A stretch of 64,000 nt of DNA, taken from Aquatica leii (lineage: Eukaryota; Arthropoda; Insecta; Coleoptera; Lampyridae). Made by a program: the position numbers and the translations under genes. The DNA is taken from positions 176,313,027 through 176,377,026 of the forward strand of contig CM069432.1 in NCBI GenBank assembly GCA_035610365.1, in the 5' to 3' direction. The first letter of the stretch is position 1; each line of letters opens with the position of its first letter. Shown in pieces: positions 1 to 12,704 of this stretch. The notes beneath the pieces were generated by a model. It searched no databases, had not been told where the DNA came from, and saw only the letters and a list, made by a program, of their open reading frames with translations.

Positions 1-301
1 AATGTGCACGTTACAGGGGCTGACATCGATTACGAGGGAATTCTTTGTTTGTTAGATTAATATTTGTTTATAATAAATTTACTTGTGAAGAGGTATTTAA
101 GCAATCTAGCTGGCCAAAAGGACCAGATAAATCAAAAACATTTTAACCGTTTTTAAATAACTTTTATATTGATCAATATCAAGTTTATATTTTCCGGCGT
201 TTTATCCATGTTTGTCAGTGCCATGCCTCCTAATCTCAATATCTCCTCACAAGTAGATATGTTAATTGTGTTTACTTTTTTATAATAAAACCCAAGAAAC
301 G
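1..301. other. AT-rich, no gene recognised
   Basis: No coding segment is recognised on either strand. It lies downstream (minus strand) of the splice donor of the Harbinger exon at 332, so it could be that gene's intron, but I could not match a second transposase exon in it. Confidence 0.4.
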
Positions 302-794
302 TTATCCTTTAGTTTTGTGTATTTTACTTACCTTAATGTATTCTTGAAGTGTTTCGATTAGTGCGTCACACACTTTAAGAACAGTTTCTGAAATAGTCTG
401 CTTAGAGATCTTGAATGTGTACATAAGAGAATGGTACGAATCTCCACTAGCGAAAAATCGTAATGTTACAGCTAAACGTTCAGAAGCTGGAATGGCTGAT
501 ATAAATGTAGTGTTTTTTTTGCTGATCTTTGGCTCCATGTTAGTGAGCAAAAATTCAAAGGATGTATTTGTTATCCGGAAAAAAGTTTCTAAATCCTGCG
601 TCGCATCTATACTCCAATTTTAGATCATCAACGTCATCCAATATTAAATCTTTAATCAAATCACTGCCACTATACCTACTTCGACTTCAAAGACTTGGAC
701 GAACCCAAAATCTTTTCTTTCGACGTTTTGGGATTAGCGCATCAACTATAATTGCAGCTGTAATTGCCACCATTTCGTCATCGACGTCACTCAT
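302..794 (-). pseudogene. PIF/Harbinger (HARBI1-like) transposase, first exon, broken
   Basis: The minus strand from an ATG at 794 encodes the N-terminal part of a HARBI1-type nuclease/transposase, which excises and inserts Harbinger DNA transposons. Family-typical blocks are an acidic start (MSDVDDEMVAI), a basic patch (PKRRKKRFWVRP), then SERLAVTLRF and GDSYHSLMYTF-KISKQTIS, the helix-turn-helix-like region before the nuclease. The segment ends at TACATTAAG followed by GTAAGT, a good splice donor at 331/332, matching the split gene seen in many arthropod copies. It is dead: an in-frame stop lies at 687-689 and the frame shifts near 575-585. The catalytic DDE exon was not found inside the window. 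Recognition of the family rests on motif memory; confidence is high for the superfamily, low for any finer name. Confidence 0.8.
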
Positions 795-2031
795 TTTTGA
801 CAGGCTTCGTCTCGCGTACTAACTACAACAGCAGTAAAGACGTGATGCCATGCGGTCTTTGCTGATCGGTTTTGCCGATCGGCATAGTGCGATGCGCCTT
901 AATGGCAAATAAATATGCAATGTATCGTATTATCTGTTATTCGTAGAAAAAAAACCTTTTTTGTCGACAGTTTGTTAATACTTATATTAAGGTATAATAA
1001 TCTATTATAAGTAGACCGCTAATAGCCTCTATTACGGGCCTACTTTGAATCAATGAAATCAACGAATTTCTACTACTGCATAACTTTTTCGTATCAACTC
1101 TTATCGGATCCAATTTCTGACAAAGTAGTCAACAGTATTATTTAAGTAAACCATGAACAAAATACGTTTCAGTATCATTCAATTGTTACTAAACCTATGA
1201 ATTCTGCTTCTAGCATGTTGTTCAGTTGAAAACTACAATATGACACGTTATGTTCTGGTTGATATCATCACAAATATATATTATCAACAAACGATTATGA
1301 ATCTCTTGCCAGCTCTGAGTGGTACATACCAAAATCTTTTTATAAATTGTCATTATGTAGATATTGCAATGTACAAAAGTAACACCGCAATATGATAGAT
1401 AGATAAATATATCTTTAATTTATAAGTAGCTAAACTAGCTTTTTGTGTCTCTTTAAAGCATCATTCGATATCGACAACACTATACTACAATATTGTGGCA
1501 TTTGTTGTGCTTGAACCCAATTGTCGTAAGAATTTGCATATGACATCTGGTTCACCGTTGTAATTAACTTTCATTTACAATTAACTAAACCAAACTAAAA
1601 TGTTTATTGTTAATACTTTCTTATCTACAAAAATAAGTTAGTGTTTCAAATTATAATTGTTTTTACCGTAGATTTTTAATGTTTCCTGGTCAGCTTATAG
1701 TTTTATTCCTAATAACAATGTTTCTTCTTTTTTAACTATTTTTAAATTTATAAATAGTTACCTTATTTGCTTTATAAATCATTCCGGTCTCCCACTTACT
1801 GTGATCGAAAAAAACTTTTTGATAATGTTTCGATGCGTGATTTTCTTCGATTTCCTGGTCATACTGTTTATTAAATAAAACCAAATATATCTAGCAACCA
1901 TTGATATTTTAAAATCGAATTATAATCAAATAGAAATTTAATTGATGTTAACGTAGGTGCCTAATAAAAAAAATAAATATAAACAAAACTATAATAAACG
2001 TAAGTGACATTAAGGTTATGTAATATATTTT
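795..2031. other. AT-rich, no gene recognised
   Basis: A slightly more GC-rich patch at 840-900 (around GGCATAGTGCGATGCGCC) may be the Harbinger promoter side. The remainder shows only short A/T-rich reading frames with no family motif. Confidence 0.4.
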
Positions 2032-2953
2032 ATTCACACTCAGTTAGTAATGTACAGTTTTCCGAACCTCTTAAAGGTTGGTAAGTGAGCGGTTTCCATG
2101 GTTAAAAAAAAACGAGTATGTAATGAAACCTCACGGTCAGTAATGTACACTTTCCGAACCTGTAATTTGTGTGTGTTTTGTTTTAACTAATTTGATAAAA
2201 TGACAATCATAAATTAAATACGTATATGTCAATTGTGAAGTGCCTACTATGTGTTAATATTTTACCGAAATAAACGATAATATTTTGGAAGTAGGTTTTT
2301 ATTCATTTTTTATTAGTTTTATGTTATTCATTTTATTTAATGGTTGACCGTAAATAAAATTGTATACAAACCTTGGCAAAAGTGTTCCATTTGTCTCGAG
2401 AACTAGTTCACCTCGAAGCTATTACTCTCGGTAAACTATAGTTCTCTCGACAGAAATGGAATACTTTCCGCCTCGGTATGTAATCTACTATTATTCACAC
2501 TCAGTTAGTAACGTACAGTTTTCCGAATCTCTTAAAGGTTGGTAACGGAGCGGTTTCCATGGTTAAAAAAAACGAGTATGTAATGAAACCTCACGGTCAG
2601 CAATGTACACTTTCCGAACCTGTAATTTGTGTGTGTTTTGTTTTAACTAATTTGATAAAATGGCAATCATAAATTAAATACGTATATGTCAATTGTGAAG
2701 TACCTACTATGTGTTAACATTTTACCGAAATAAACGATAATATTTTGGAAGTAGGTTTTCATTCATTTTTTATTAGTTTTATGTTATTTATTTTATTTAA
2801 TGGCTGATTGTAAATAAAATAGTATACAAACCTTGGCAAAAGTGTTCCATTTGTCTTGAGAACTTGTTTACCTCGAGGCTATGCCCCTCGGTAAACTATA
2901 GTTCTCTCGATAGAAATGAAATACTTTCCGCCTCGGTATGTAATCTTCTATTA
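2032..2953. repeat. Two-unit tandem satellite, period 461 bp, palindrome in each unit
   Basis: Unit 1 is 2032-2492 and unit 2 is 2493-2953; both begin ATTCACACTCAGTTAGTA and are nearly identical, differing by scattered substitutions. Within each unit a shorter internal repetition is visible (GTACA followed by TTTCCGAACCT occurs twice). Each unit ends with an imperfect palindrome: arms 2384-2411/2430-2461 in unit 1 and within 2845-2921 in unit 2, built round CTCGAGAACT and AGTTCTCTCGA. No coding potential was seen. It could be a short satellite array or a tandem duplication of a MITE-like unit. Confidence 0.85.
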
Positions 2954-3029
2954 GAGTCGAGAATTTCTAAGTTTGTTTTCTACGTCCCTACAGTACTTTC
3001 TCCATGAGTTTTTTTTGCTTTTTTAACAA

Positions 3030-3790
3030 TTGTGAGGCTGGTTCTGTATTCATTCCAGTCTTCGCTTTTTTGGCTGTTAAATTGCTTTCTGGTGCGTGCC
3101 CTTGCTTTGTCAAGCTTCCTGTTTTACCAAGTTATCCTGTTGGGGGTTCACTTGACAGTTTTTAGGCAACCTACTTTAAATGGGTATTTTAGTGAATTAC
3201 CAATATTGTTCGTCATTAGTTCTAGCTCGTGCGTTGATCTTGCAACTGTTATACAGTCCCTGATTTGGCCCGCTAAAGTTTTGTTGAATAAATCCTAGTC
3301 GGTTTTCCTCGGGTTTTTGTTTTCGATTACGAGTTTCTCGTCTGATTCAATGTTGAATCAAATGTATCTATGATTAGATAAAAAATGTTCATCTAATACA
3401 TGTCACATTTTTATCACTTTGCTTGTTTTTGGACTAGCAGGCGTAAAGTCAATAATTGCGCGATACGGTTATAAACTTAGGCGCATCTCTGTTATTTATT
3501 ATGTTATGTTTAAATTGCCTTTTAGAATAAATTCTAAAAGTTCTCATCTCTCGGATTTGCGTTTGTGCTCTTCCACAAGGTGTGGTGTGCATTGGCATTG
3601 CATCCAAGAATTAGTAGTTTGTTGGTTCTACTGTTAATCATCCTGTGGATTTTTTTCGGCGGCTGTGGTCTTGTCTGGTCGTATGGAAAGTAATCGGATT
3701 TGATAATAAACCCTTTTTTGATGCCTTACAGTTATTTTACCTGCCACTAGGTCTGTAGAATATAAATCATGATCATGACGTTAAGTTTCG
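3030..3790 (-). pseudogene. LINE (Jockey/R1-type) fragment, endonuclease region
   Basis: On the DNA level this stretch matches 56130-56900 over most of its length: both contain GAATCAAATGTATCTATGAT, the CACAAGGTGTG block and GCATCCAAGAAT in the same order. At 56503-56781 the same DNA encodes on the minus strand an APE-type endonuclease segment with LILGCDANAHTP and SLSDHRYI, so this is a second, more decayed copy of the endonuclease/linker part of the same LINE family. Neither the RT nor the 3' end is present here. It abuts the 461-bp tandem satellite on its left. No intact reading frame remains. Confidence 0.7.
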
Positions 3791-6654
3791 TGATTAGTCC
3801 TCAAATACAAAATCAATTATTTTACTGACATTGTCAAATCAATAGTTACGATTTAATTAATAACGGCGTCGGTTAACAACACAGTTACCTTTGTTTTATG
3901 TAACCTGGCATTTTTGAAACATTTGATGTACACATGAACTCTTGCGTAAGATAAGATAGTATGTTTACAGTGGTTTTTTAATATTATTTTAATTGTGTTT
4001 GGGACGTACAAAATTTTAAACAAGCAACAAATTGTAGAACACCTAAAACTTTAAAACAAATAAGTACCTATGTAACCGCCAAAACAAATAAAATTTTATT
4101 TATTTACAACCTTGCTGTAATATACTTGGACGTTTTACAATGTCTATTTATAACGATTAACTACTAACCAGAAATATAACACTTTATAATAGTGTTCATT
4201 TGGTTTTATCTTCTGCCGCTTAATTTGCAACCAGATGTTTTACACTTGTTACATAGAAGCATTGATAAAGTAGTATTATTCAAATTTTATATTGGCTTAG
4301 ACAAATAGTTTATTGCTTCAAGTGCATACGCAGGTTTGGAAATCCCTAGTTTTGAGACTTTAAAATGTGTGAGAGTAAAAAAAAAAATCTTGTGGTTGTT
4401 AATTTAGATCGAAATAAAATTGTTATTGAACTGTAATCTAAAATTAGTTTCTCTATATTTCATGACTATGTTAATTTTATAGGATACGCTACAAATTCGG
4501 TTACGATTGTGTGAAGCTGTGGAACTTTGTCGCTGTATTTTCAGCTTTGACTACCTATGTTAGTAACTTACTTATTATACACATAGTCAAATTGCTCTAA
4601 GTTTGAAAGTGCGACAATAACGATGTCACTTTTATTATAAATGCAACTACCAAAATATACATTCAACTCATAATCGCTAAATTATTATTTTATTTTTTTT
4701 TATGGTTAAAAAGTATAAGTGTTTTTATTATTTTTTGTTTAAACATTGTAAATAACTCATTATTTGAATAAAACAAGAGATTTTAGAACAATTAAATCTA
4801 TTTAAAATTATAGCAACAGTAAAAGTTTTATTTGTTAATTTGGTACCGATAGCGGAGATGCCGGCTTAAAACTGTGATTGTTATTCTCATTCTAACCTCG
4901 TTTTTGTGTTGTTTATTAACATTTAATATTATTTACTTTTTATCAATTCAGTTTTTTGTGAACTATACGATAAGGAAAATAACAACATTTATTACTTGTA
5001 AAAGTAAAAATTTGTTATGAAGTACTAAAATTTAGGTTAAATTTAATCTGCTCATAAGTTGCACTCAACTTTAAAAAAGCTGTCAAACATGTATTCCATT
5101 TCATTAATGACCCACTTTCAAATTTATAAAAATATGATCATATTATTACAGTATAACTATCTACGGACTAGTAGCGTAACTCTATCGACACCTTTAATGT
5201 TACGATAACGATTTTCATGACCTTGAAGTAAACGGCCATTTTGAGGAACGTACATTCGCGTAAAATTCAAACGTATCAAATTGCCGCTAAATACAAAATG
5301 TTAAAGACAAGCAATTGTATAATGAAACTTGCACGTATTCTATTGAATGTTTAAAATAAGTAGAAAGAGGAGTACCTACCAGTTTTTAAAAGAAATAATA
5401 CGCATTTCTTTATTTACAAGCTTCAAGAGTTTATTTTTAATTAATTGCAGTGATTATGACATAGTTTCTACTAATAGATTTTAATTTTAATGGTAATGTA
5501 ATTTTAATTCACTATCCACCGTTTGCATCCGCCAAATTTACAGACAATTTTGATTTACTATATGAAAATCTTGTCTAAAATTACCTTTCTGGATATTTCA
5601 TTTGCTTCCTTTAACTTTTTATCAAATTTACAACTTGCAAATATACACACGCGACCTCCTTTTTTTAAGCGACATTGTAATCACAATACTCAAATAATTA
5701 ACACTAACGCAAATTAATAAAAAATAAATCTGTCAGCTGTTTTCAAAGCAGGCGCTTAAAATTTTAGAATCCTGAAGTTTTTCTACTGGTCCGTCGGTAA
5801 TTATACTGTGATATTATTACCTGCTTTCTGTATGTTCTTTTTAGTCGTACCTATGGCAACATAGCAGTAATAACAGGCTTTGTCACAAATACTTGATTGA
5901 ACTATTTAATGATTACCTTAAATTGTGTAATATCGTAACTGCGCTTGTGACCTGCGTTTGAAATTCAGCAGTTTTCTTTTATGACAGACCCCATAAATGG
6001 ATTCAGCTGGCTGAATTTGCGTTTTTTTTCTTTCTCGATTTGTTAGCTCGGTGTAACCATCGTTTAAAATCGATTGGTTGTTTAAGTAATCTTTGGTAAT
6101 GGACACAGTATTCTGAATTTGTTTTAATGTGATTTTAGATTGAGTTTAATAAGTTATTTTACGATTTTAAATTCAAAGTTACAATGTAAATTGTTGATAA
6201 AATTTTGTATTTTGTTACGCCGTAAACCATCTGATTTCGCGATTTTGCTTATTGAATATTTCGCTTGGTTTGTTGAAAATTCCAGTTGTAATTTATGTTT
6301 CCCTTCTGAGATATAATCGTAATTAAATATATTTTCGCCGTTTGTTTATTTTAAGTTGGTTCAAAAGTTCTTTGTTCAAGTACAGTCGTACTTTAATTTC
6401 TTTATGTCAATCGTTTAGATTACGTGGAAAAATTAAGTCATTATCTTAATTTATTAGGCAGTTTAAATTCTTGTAATATAATATTTTGTCAATTTGACAC
6501 TTTCACGTACAAGCGAAGGGCCGTGTCCAAATGCTATGAATATGACGTAATGGGGACTGATTGTCTCTTTATCACACTTCTTAATGAGAGTATTTGCGTT
6601 CTTGAAATTTCGAACACAGCCTTTGTGGAAAGGGTATTCGAAAAAAGTTGATAT
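3791..6654. other. AT-rich intergenic stretch, nothing recognised
   Basis: About 2.9 kb with only short chance reading frames. No protein family motif, terminal repeat pair or tandem array was recognised by eye. Confidence 0.5.
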
Positions 6655-7085
6655 ATGGATGAGGATTCGATCGTCGGGGAGAATTAGAAATACCGGGGAC
6701 CGTGAGATGTAGTAGAGTGAGTGGGGTACTTTGCCCTATCGTTATGCCTTACCGCGGAAGTTAGTTGGTACCGTGAAAATTAAGTGTGGTGATGAAAATG
6801 TTAATTTTTCAAATTTCGTAATGTACGGATTATATAGAAGTCACGGTTTCCAAAAATAAACACTCACGCTTGAGGGATTCAGTTTCGATGTGTTGAGTAG
6901 AAAAATCCCTTTTCTTCGCTATTGTGCGGTTTAAATTGTGAAATAAATCTTCCGCTGGTGACCTATTGTTTGGGGGTTCCACGGATCCCACATTCGACTA
7001 CGATACTTTTGGGGAGCGACCGAAGTCCATCTGAGGTTGTAGCTTTGAAAACCACTGTGACCCGCAGCTTATCTGGTATCTCCAA
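6655..7085 (+). mobile_element. Possible LTR-type retroelement remnant
   Basis: A GC-richer island in an AT-rich setting. It has a TATATAG box near 6828, a TCAGTT initiator-like site near 6879, AATAAA near 6940 and then a G-rich segment (TTGGGGAGCGACCGAAG, about 7008). This order (promoter, poly(A) signal, G-rich priming-like segment) is what an LTR and its downstream leader look like. No coding region follows and no matching second LTR was found, so the call is tentative. Confidence 0.25.
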
Positions 7086-10000
7086 TTAAGTAAAAAGGTA
7101 TTTATCGATTTTGGTTATTATCGTGTAGTGACCCGCGATTGAAATGCAGTAAAAGCTTTGAATTTGAGCCAATTGAATTACGACTAACGTTAAATTTAAT
7201 TATTTCGATGAACACTTAAAGTGTTTGCGCGAAGTTAAAATAAATTAACTTTGTTTTGGTGCGTTTGAAAAGTAAATCGTATTCCCGAATATATGATAAT
7301 GTAACGACTTATAAACTATATTTCGTTTAGTTCGAATTAAAGTTCGGACATATATTTTATAACCTGTATTGTTCTTAGTTATTTTGAATTGTTTAATTTC
7401 TTATGCGGTCAAGGCCTTGAAAGTCACTGGCGTTATGTTTTATTTGAAAACGTCGAGTTAACGCTATTATAGTAGCATTTTCTTTTTATAAATTTTAATT
7501 TAATGTTTTGTGTGTAAATTGTTCATTCTTGTTTGTTTTGCTTAAGATTATTTCATTTCTTTTATTAAAATTCGTTTACTATTCATTATTGTTATTTTTT
7601 TGTTTTTGTTTTAAATATTCAATCAATAAATGTTAAATTGTTAAATGTAAAGAGCTTTTATTCATTTAGCGCCGCATACCTAATTTTTTTTTGTTTTAAG
7701 TGTATTTCAGAATAGTTACAACTCAAGGTAAGTTCTGGGGTTGTAACCAACCAGATGAGCTTTCGGATAATCAGGGGTTTGAAAGCTACCCTCATCGTGA
7801 CCTTGATTGGCGCCCTTACCGATTTTTGACTATTTTACCGTTTTAGTTCAATTTTACGTCGATCGCGTTTCCAATTTTTCACGGAATTTTAAATTACAAC
7901 CCACCCTTCTCCATTGAGCTAGTGGCACAACACCGTTTATGTTACCCCATTTCAGGCAGTGACTTCGTGTTAATTTTGGCATGTAACACGCTATTCTTTT
8001 ATTTCGACATTTCTCAACTTGTTTATTGTTTTATTTTAACAAATTATACGATACTATATGTACAATTAAAAATTTTGTCATCATGATTACTTTTTTCGTC
8101 TTACAATGTTGTTCATTCACAGAGAGAAATATTATGCTGAATTTAATCATTACAATTTCATATTTAAAGCATTTGCTTTTTTTTAATTGATCCTCGTTTA
8201 AATAAAATTAAACCTACATGTTCTAAAACTTAAAATAAATTTCTTATTGCAATCCAAACATGTTTTTATTAAGTTATTCATAATTATAATGATACAAGGA
8301 AAAAGTTTTTGTTAAAGTTAAGACTACAAATTCAACCAATTCTTATAAGAAATCATATCAGCGATTAAAGTACGTAATACATTACTACGAAACCACAAGT
8401 AGGCATTTCAAGTAAGCATTTATGTTATCACTATTTGTTCCACGCTGGTCTAAAATAAGGTATCAGCAATTTAATTTTATTGTGCTAAACTTTTTGCTAA
8501 AGCTGTGGCAAAGATAAATTAACGTGTACCGTGACTCCGACAGTTTTTTGTTTGGAACTATACGACATGGATCCATCATTTTAAAGCAAGTTGCTTGTAG
8601 TATATAATCTATAACTCACTCCATCAATTAGTGAATGATTGTAAACTATCAGAAACTTACAAGTAACTATTTACTCTGATTTTGAATATTGTTCACTTTT
8701 GTTATATATTAGAATTATGTCGCAAAGCTTGCACATTTTTTGGCATGTATGAATTACTTTTTTGCAATGAAATGAAATGATCGTGCATTTGCATTTTTTG
8801 AGAGAAAGAAATTGACGTTACATCCCTTGTGTGCCTAACGGAAAATGATTTGAACATATTTGAGGAAGGTGAATTTGGGTTGATGGTAAAGTTTAGAAGT
8901 AAACTACATAGTTGGAAAATGATTTGGCAGAAAAAAATAAGTTTCCAAAAGTTACAAGAAGATTATTTAACTCGGATGTTGTAGATTCGACTAATATTCT
9001 AAGTGGGTAACATCAAACGGTTGATGCGTGTAGATATTAGTGTCAAGGACAATATTATTTGGATCGGTAATATTAGCAATAAGTATAAATTTTAATGTAA
9101 TCAAGGATTAAATCATAAACTGTAGTGATGATAGAAGTATAACACATTTATATTGAATTTAGCCAATAAATACGTTTAAACTATGCGTATATTTACTGAA
9201 ATCATTCATACCCTGAAACTGCGCAAAAGCAAACATTATGAAATTGCTTACTTAAATTAATACAAAGTGTTATTACTATTAAACCTATTTATGATAAAAC
9301 GCAACAATCAACGGAGATCAGAAAAAGCAGTACTTGTCATGATAAAAAAAAACGCGTTTTCTTAAATTAATATATTATAAAATCTATACAATTCTTTTTC
9401 AAAATATTTGTTCTAATAAAATGAAAGTTTTATTTAAGCGTACATCGGTTTTACTCAAAACCAATAGCCTATTTGCATGAAATATAGCAGTTTTTGCTTT
9501 ATTACAGTAAACATTTCTCTCCGTGTTATCTGTCATTCTGCGCATTTTCAAATTTTAGTTACGGGTTGCAACGTTTCTCGCTTTTTGTGCGCTTCAAGTA
9601 GAAAAAGTTTACTGACTCCCTATTTATTTCTGTATTATATGCTCTTTGCAGAGCAACTGTTACAACCGTGGCATAGTGTTAACATAAAAACACGTAACAC
9701 ATTAGTTACCTAAAGTTCATTTCAAGACTAAATAACCGATGCGCAGAAACCAATTTTGTTTCGAATGTTAATACATTATCCAACTTGAAAATGTTTGCAC
9801 TTTTCAGGTCACTTTTGCAGTGTGCACATTATTAAATTAAAGATTAACCATTACATTAAGTTGACACATTGTTTACAGCAGATGTTTTTAGTTAGAATTT
9901 ATTTGGCATGATCGTCAAATTCCGAATTTATCCGATGCGCACCTCATGGTTCTTTAGTCGTAAAATGATCTCTAGCTCGAGTTTCTTACAGATGATGTAA

Positions 10001-11990
10001 TAATAATTTAACTTATTACTTTTTCAGCATCTTCAGACTTCAGTCTCAGCCTATTGTTGTAAACGCAGTACTTCGGTTTCATCTCTAAATATTAAAGTTT
10101 AGTATTACTTATGGCTAATTTACATGAAAACACTAATTGTTTTAGAACTGTTTTTTAATTGATAGTAACTTTGCTGTATACTGTCGTTACGTACCCAACA
10201 TTTCAAGGCTGTACACAGTTTCATCTTCTGCTCTGATTCTCAAAATAAAGTAGAAAATTGAGGAAATAATCAGGTGTCTTGATTTGTATGCTGTGCAAAT
10301 GGGTTTGTGAGTTTTTAGTAATCCAAACTTTGAAAAAAAAAACGAATTGATACGAGCGGGTGCACTAAAGCTAGTTTTAAAGGAACCTAACCATGATGAA
10401 ATGACTGTAGAGGACATAAACAAACAAAATTTATTTTATTAAAAACAAATGTACTAATGAAGTAGAATATAGTCTTTTCAATCTTGCAGACTACACTCCA
10501 TGTTATAAAAATCTAATAACAATATTTGGTGGATACGCAAATAGTGTTTTAACTCCAGAAATAAAATATGAAAGATTAACAAATTTCAAAGTTTGAAAAC
10601 CAAAAATTATTGTAATTTTACTTTAATTTATGTGAAGTTTACCTGCCATTTTATACTAGTATAAACATGTGTAAAGTACTGCTTGTTTGGAATAATTATT
10701 GCTTTGACAAGACCGTAGTCCATTACAAAGTCTACCTAACTTCACAGTTTTCCAGTAACTTCGTGTGTATTTACAAGTTTAACCTTTCTAAAAAAAAGTT
10801 GCACATATGAAGTAGATGTCTTTCTCTGCTAATTGTTAAGAATACATGCGACTTTGACGTGTTATAGGTCTCTAAAATACACAAAATGTTAACATTATTC
10901 CAAATGTATTTTTAATCATGCGCTTTGTTCTTGAAAGCCTATAGTTCAAACTTTTTCTTTGTAATTCAATTATGTTTAGAAAATCGTTTTATTAGGTAGG
11001 GTGGCAGGTTGAAAGCATCATCTTCAACTAAAACAGCATCTCTTCTAGCATTGCACATATTGATCAGCAAATTATCAAAATTTTGACACACTCTTAGGGG
11101 TGGGGGGAGGCAGTGAATAACAATATGTTTTCTAGCTACTACAGCAAAACAGGAAATTTCATTTAATTATCAAGTTGTGGATTGTTTGCTTTTATTTCTC
11201 TTTACTTTGTGGCACCTGAAAGAAAATACAGTATCAGTAATTTTTTTTAGTTTCACTCAAACGTTTGCTTTGGAAGTATGTTTTAATTATAAACTTAGTT
11301 TTAATTTTTTTTAGAAACTTGGAAATGTGTCGCAAGAGAGCATTGGTGCTGATAAAGTAAACATACTACAAGAGGCATTATATTCATCACCAATCAGTCA
11401 GATAAATTACCCATTGGAATAAAGCCGTTTTTAAATGATGTTGAAATTTGTTTGTTGATATAAGAGGACTGTATTCCATAGACTTTGATACTATTTTAAT
11501 GTTGATTCTAACATGGTTCGTTACATATCTATTTTACTCTTAGATTTGACTTCAATTTCAAACCCTCTTTTTAGTAAAATCATCTTTCAAAAATTGGCGC
11601 AAATTCTTAAGTCGCGCAATGTTGGTGGATAAGCTACAGGCGTATAAATTTAAATATATTATCACAAAAATAAACTAAACCTTCACCTCATCTTGAAGGC
11701 TAAGAGCTTTAAACCTTAAAACAGTATTACAAATACAATTTATGATTAAAAAATTAAGTGAATTTCCATTCTAAATATAATAGGTGTTCATTTAATTTTA
11801 AATTATGAAATAAACTAGTTGAAATAATTGAAAAAGTAAACATAAGATGGCGATAAACGCAATAAAATCAAATGGTAAACTTAACAATAACCACAATAAC
11901 ATAAATGAGTAAAACGCCGAACTCAAATATAAGTAAAATTGTAAAGGTTATTTTGATAAACAAATATTATTCTAATAAATATTAGTGTTT
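7086..11990. other. AT-rich stretch, nothing convincing
   Basis: A second GC-richer patch at 7660-7960 contains TTGGCGCCC, a retroelement priming-site-like word also present in the LTR-like element at 29001-30319, but I could not assign it. The rest, about 4 kb, has no recognised gene. The lower part, below about 12034, may include the 3' LTR of the BEL/Pao element. Confidence 0.35.
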
Positions 11991-12034
11991 ATAACGTTAT
12001 TAAATAATTGATAAATTCTAGAAGTGTGTTTACA

Positions 12035-12704
12035 CACTTAACGGACACAGTTTTTTAGTAACACGTTTTATCACTGCATTTACAACTTTCACGGAAGCTA
12101 CACGTCCTTGCTTATCGCCGCCCTGGTAGATGCTAATGATTTTGCCTATTTTCCAGCATAAAAGTGGTAAATTTTCGTCAACACTAAGGCACTTTTTTCA
12201 GCTTCTGTTGCGTTATTTATTTTCTTAGGACGATTTTGAAGCTGCCAGAGATATTCTTTGTGCCATCTATTCCAAAAGTTTAAGTGAAGACGTTGAACAT
12301 ATTCGTTGCGATTTAATCTATTTTCTGGAAGATGGCCCAACTTTGGTCGGGCAATGGTTATCGTGTGACCTATTAGGAAGTGAGACAGAGTTAAGGGTTG
12401 TAGTTCGTTTGGATTAGAGGATATTGGGCTCAATGGTTGAGAATTGAATAAGGCTTCAATTTGCGTAAGTAATGTATGAAATTCATCGTATGTTAAATGA
12501 GAACAACCTCAGACATTTTTTAGATGAAATTTTGTTTTTTTAACACTTATCTTAGATCCCACTGAAGTAAGAAGAATGAGGTGGTATAAACTTCCAAAAG
12601 ATGCCTAGATTGCTAGAAAACTCAGAAATGGTATTAAAATTATTTTTGATAAAACAATAAAACTCGTGTAAATCATTTTTAGCACCTACAAAGTATTGTC
12701 CGAG
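12035..12704 (-). pseudogene. BEL/Pao integrase, C-terminal part (DUF5641-like)
   Basis: Reads on the minus strand through the end of the integrase core (GAKNDLHEF region near 12690), the strand-end block LNFWNRWHKEYLWQLQNRPK and the C-terminal block with YQGGDKQGRVASVKVV near 12110. It belongs to the same copy as the pieces at 13785-13921 and 31533-32405. Fossil, broken. Confidence 0.85.

Noticed and set aside
7305-8822. TGTAACG ... CGTTACA pair resembling the solo LTR-like elements
   Set aside because: Flanks show no duplicated tetramer and the interior shows no supporting feature; chance in a 1.5-kb AT-rich span.
10187-10423. 78-codon minus-strand frame
   Set aside because: No homology recognised and composition is unlike a conserved protein; not called.
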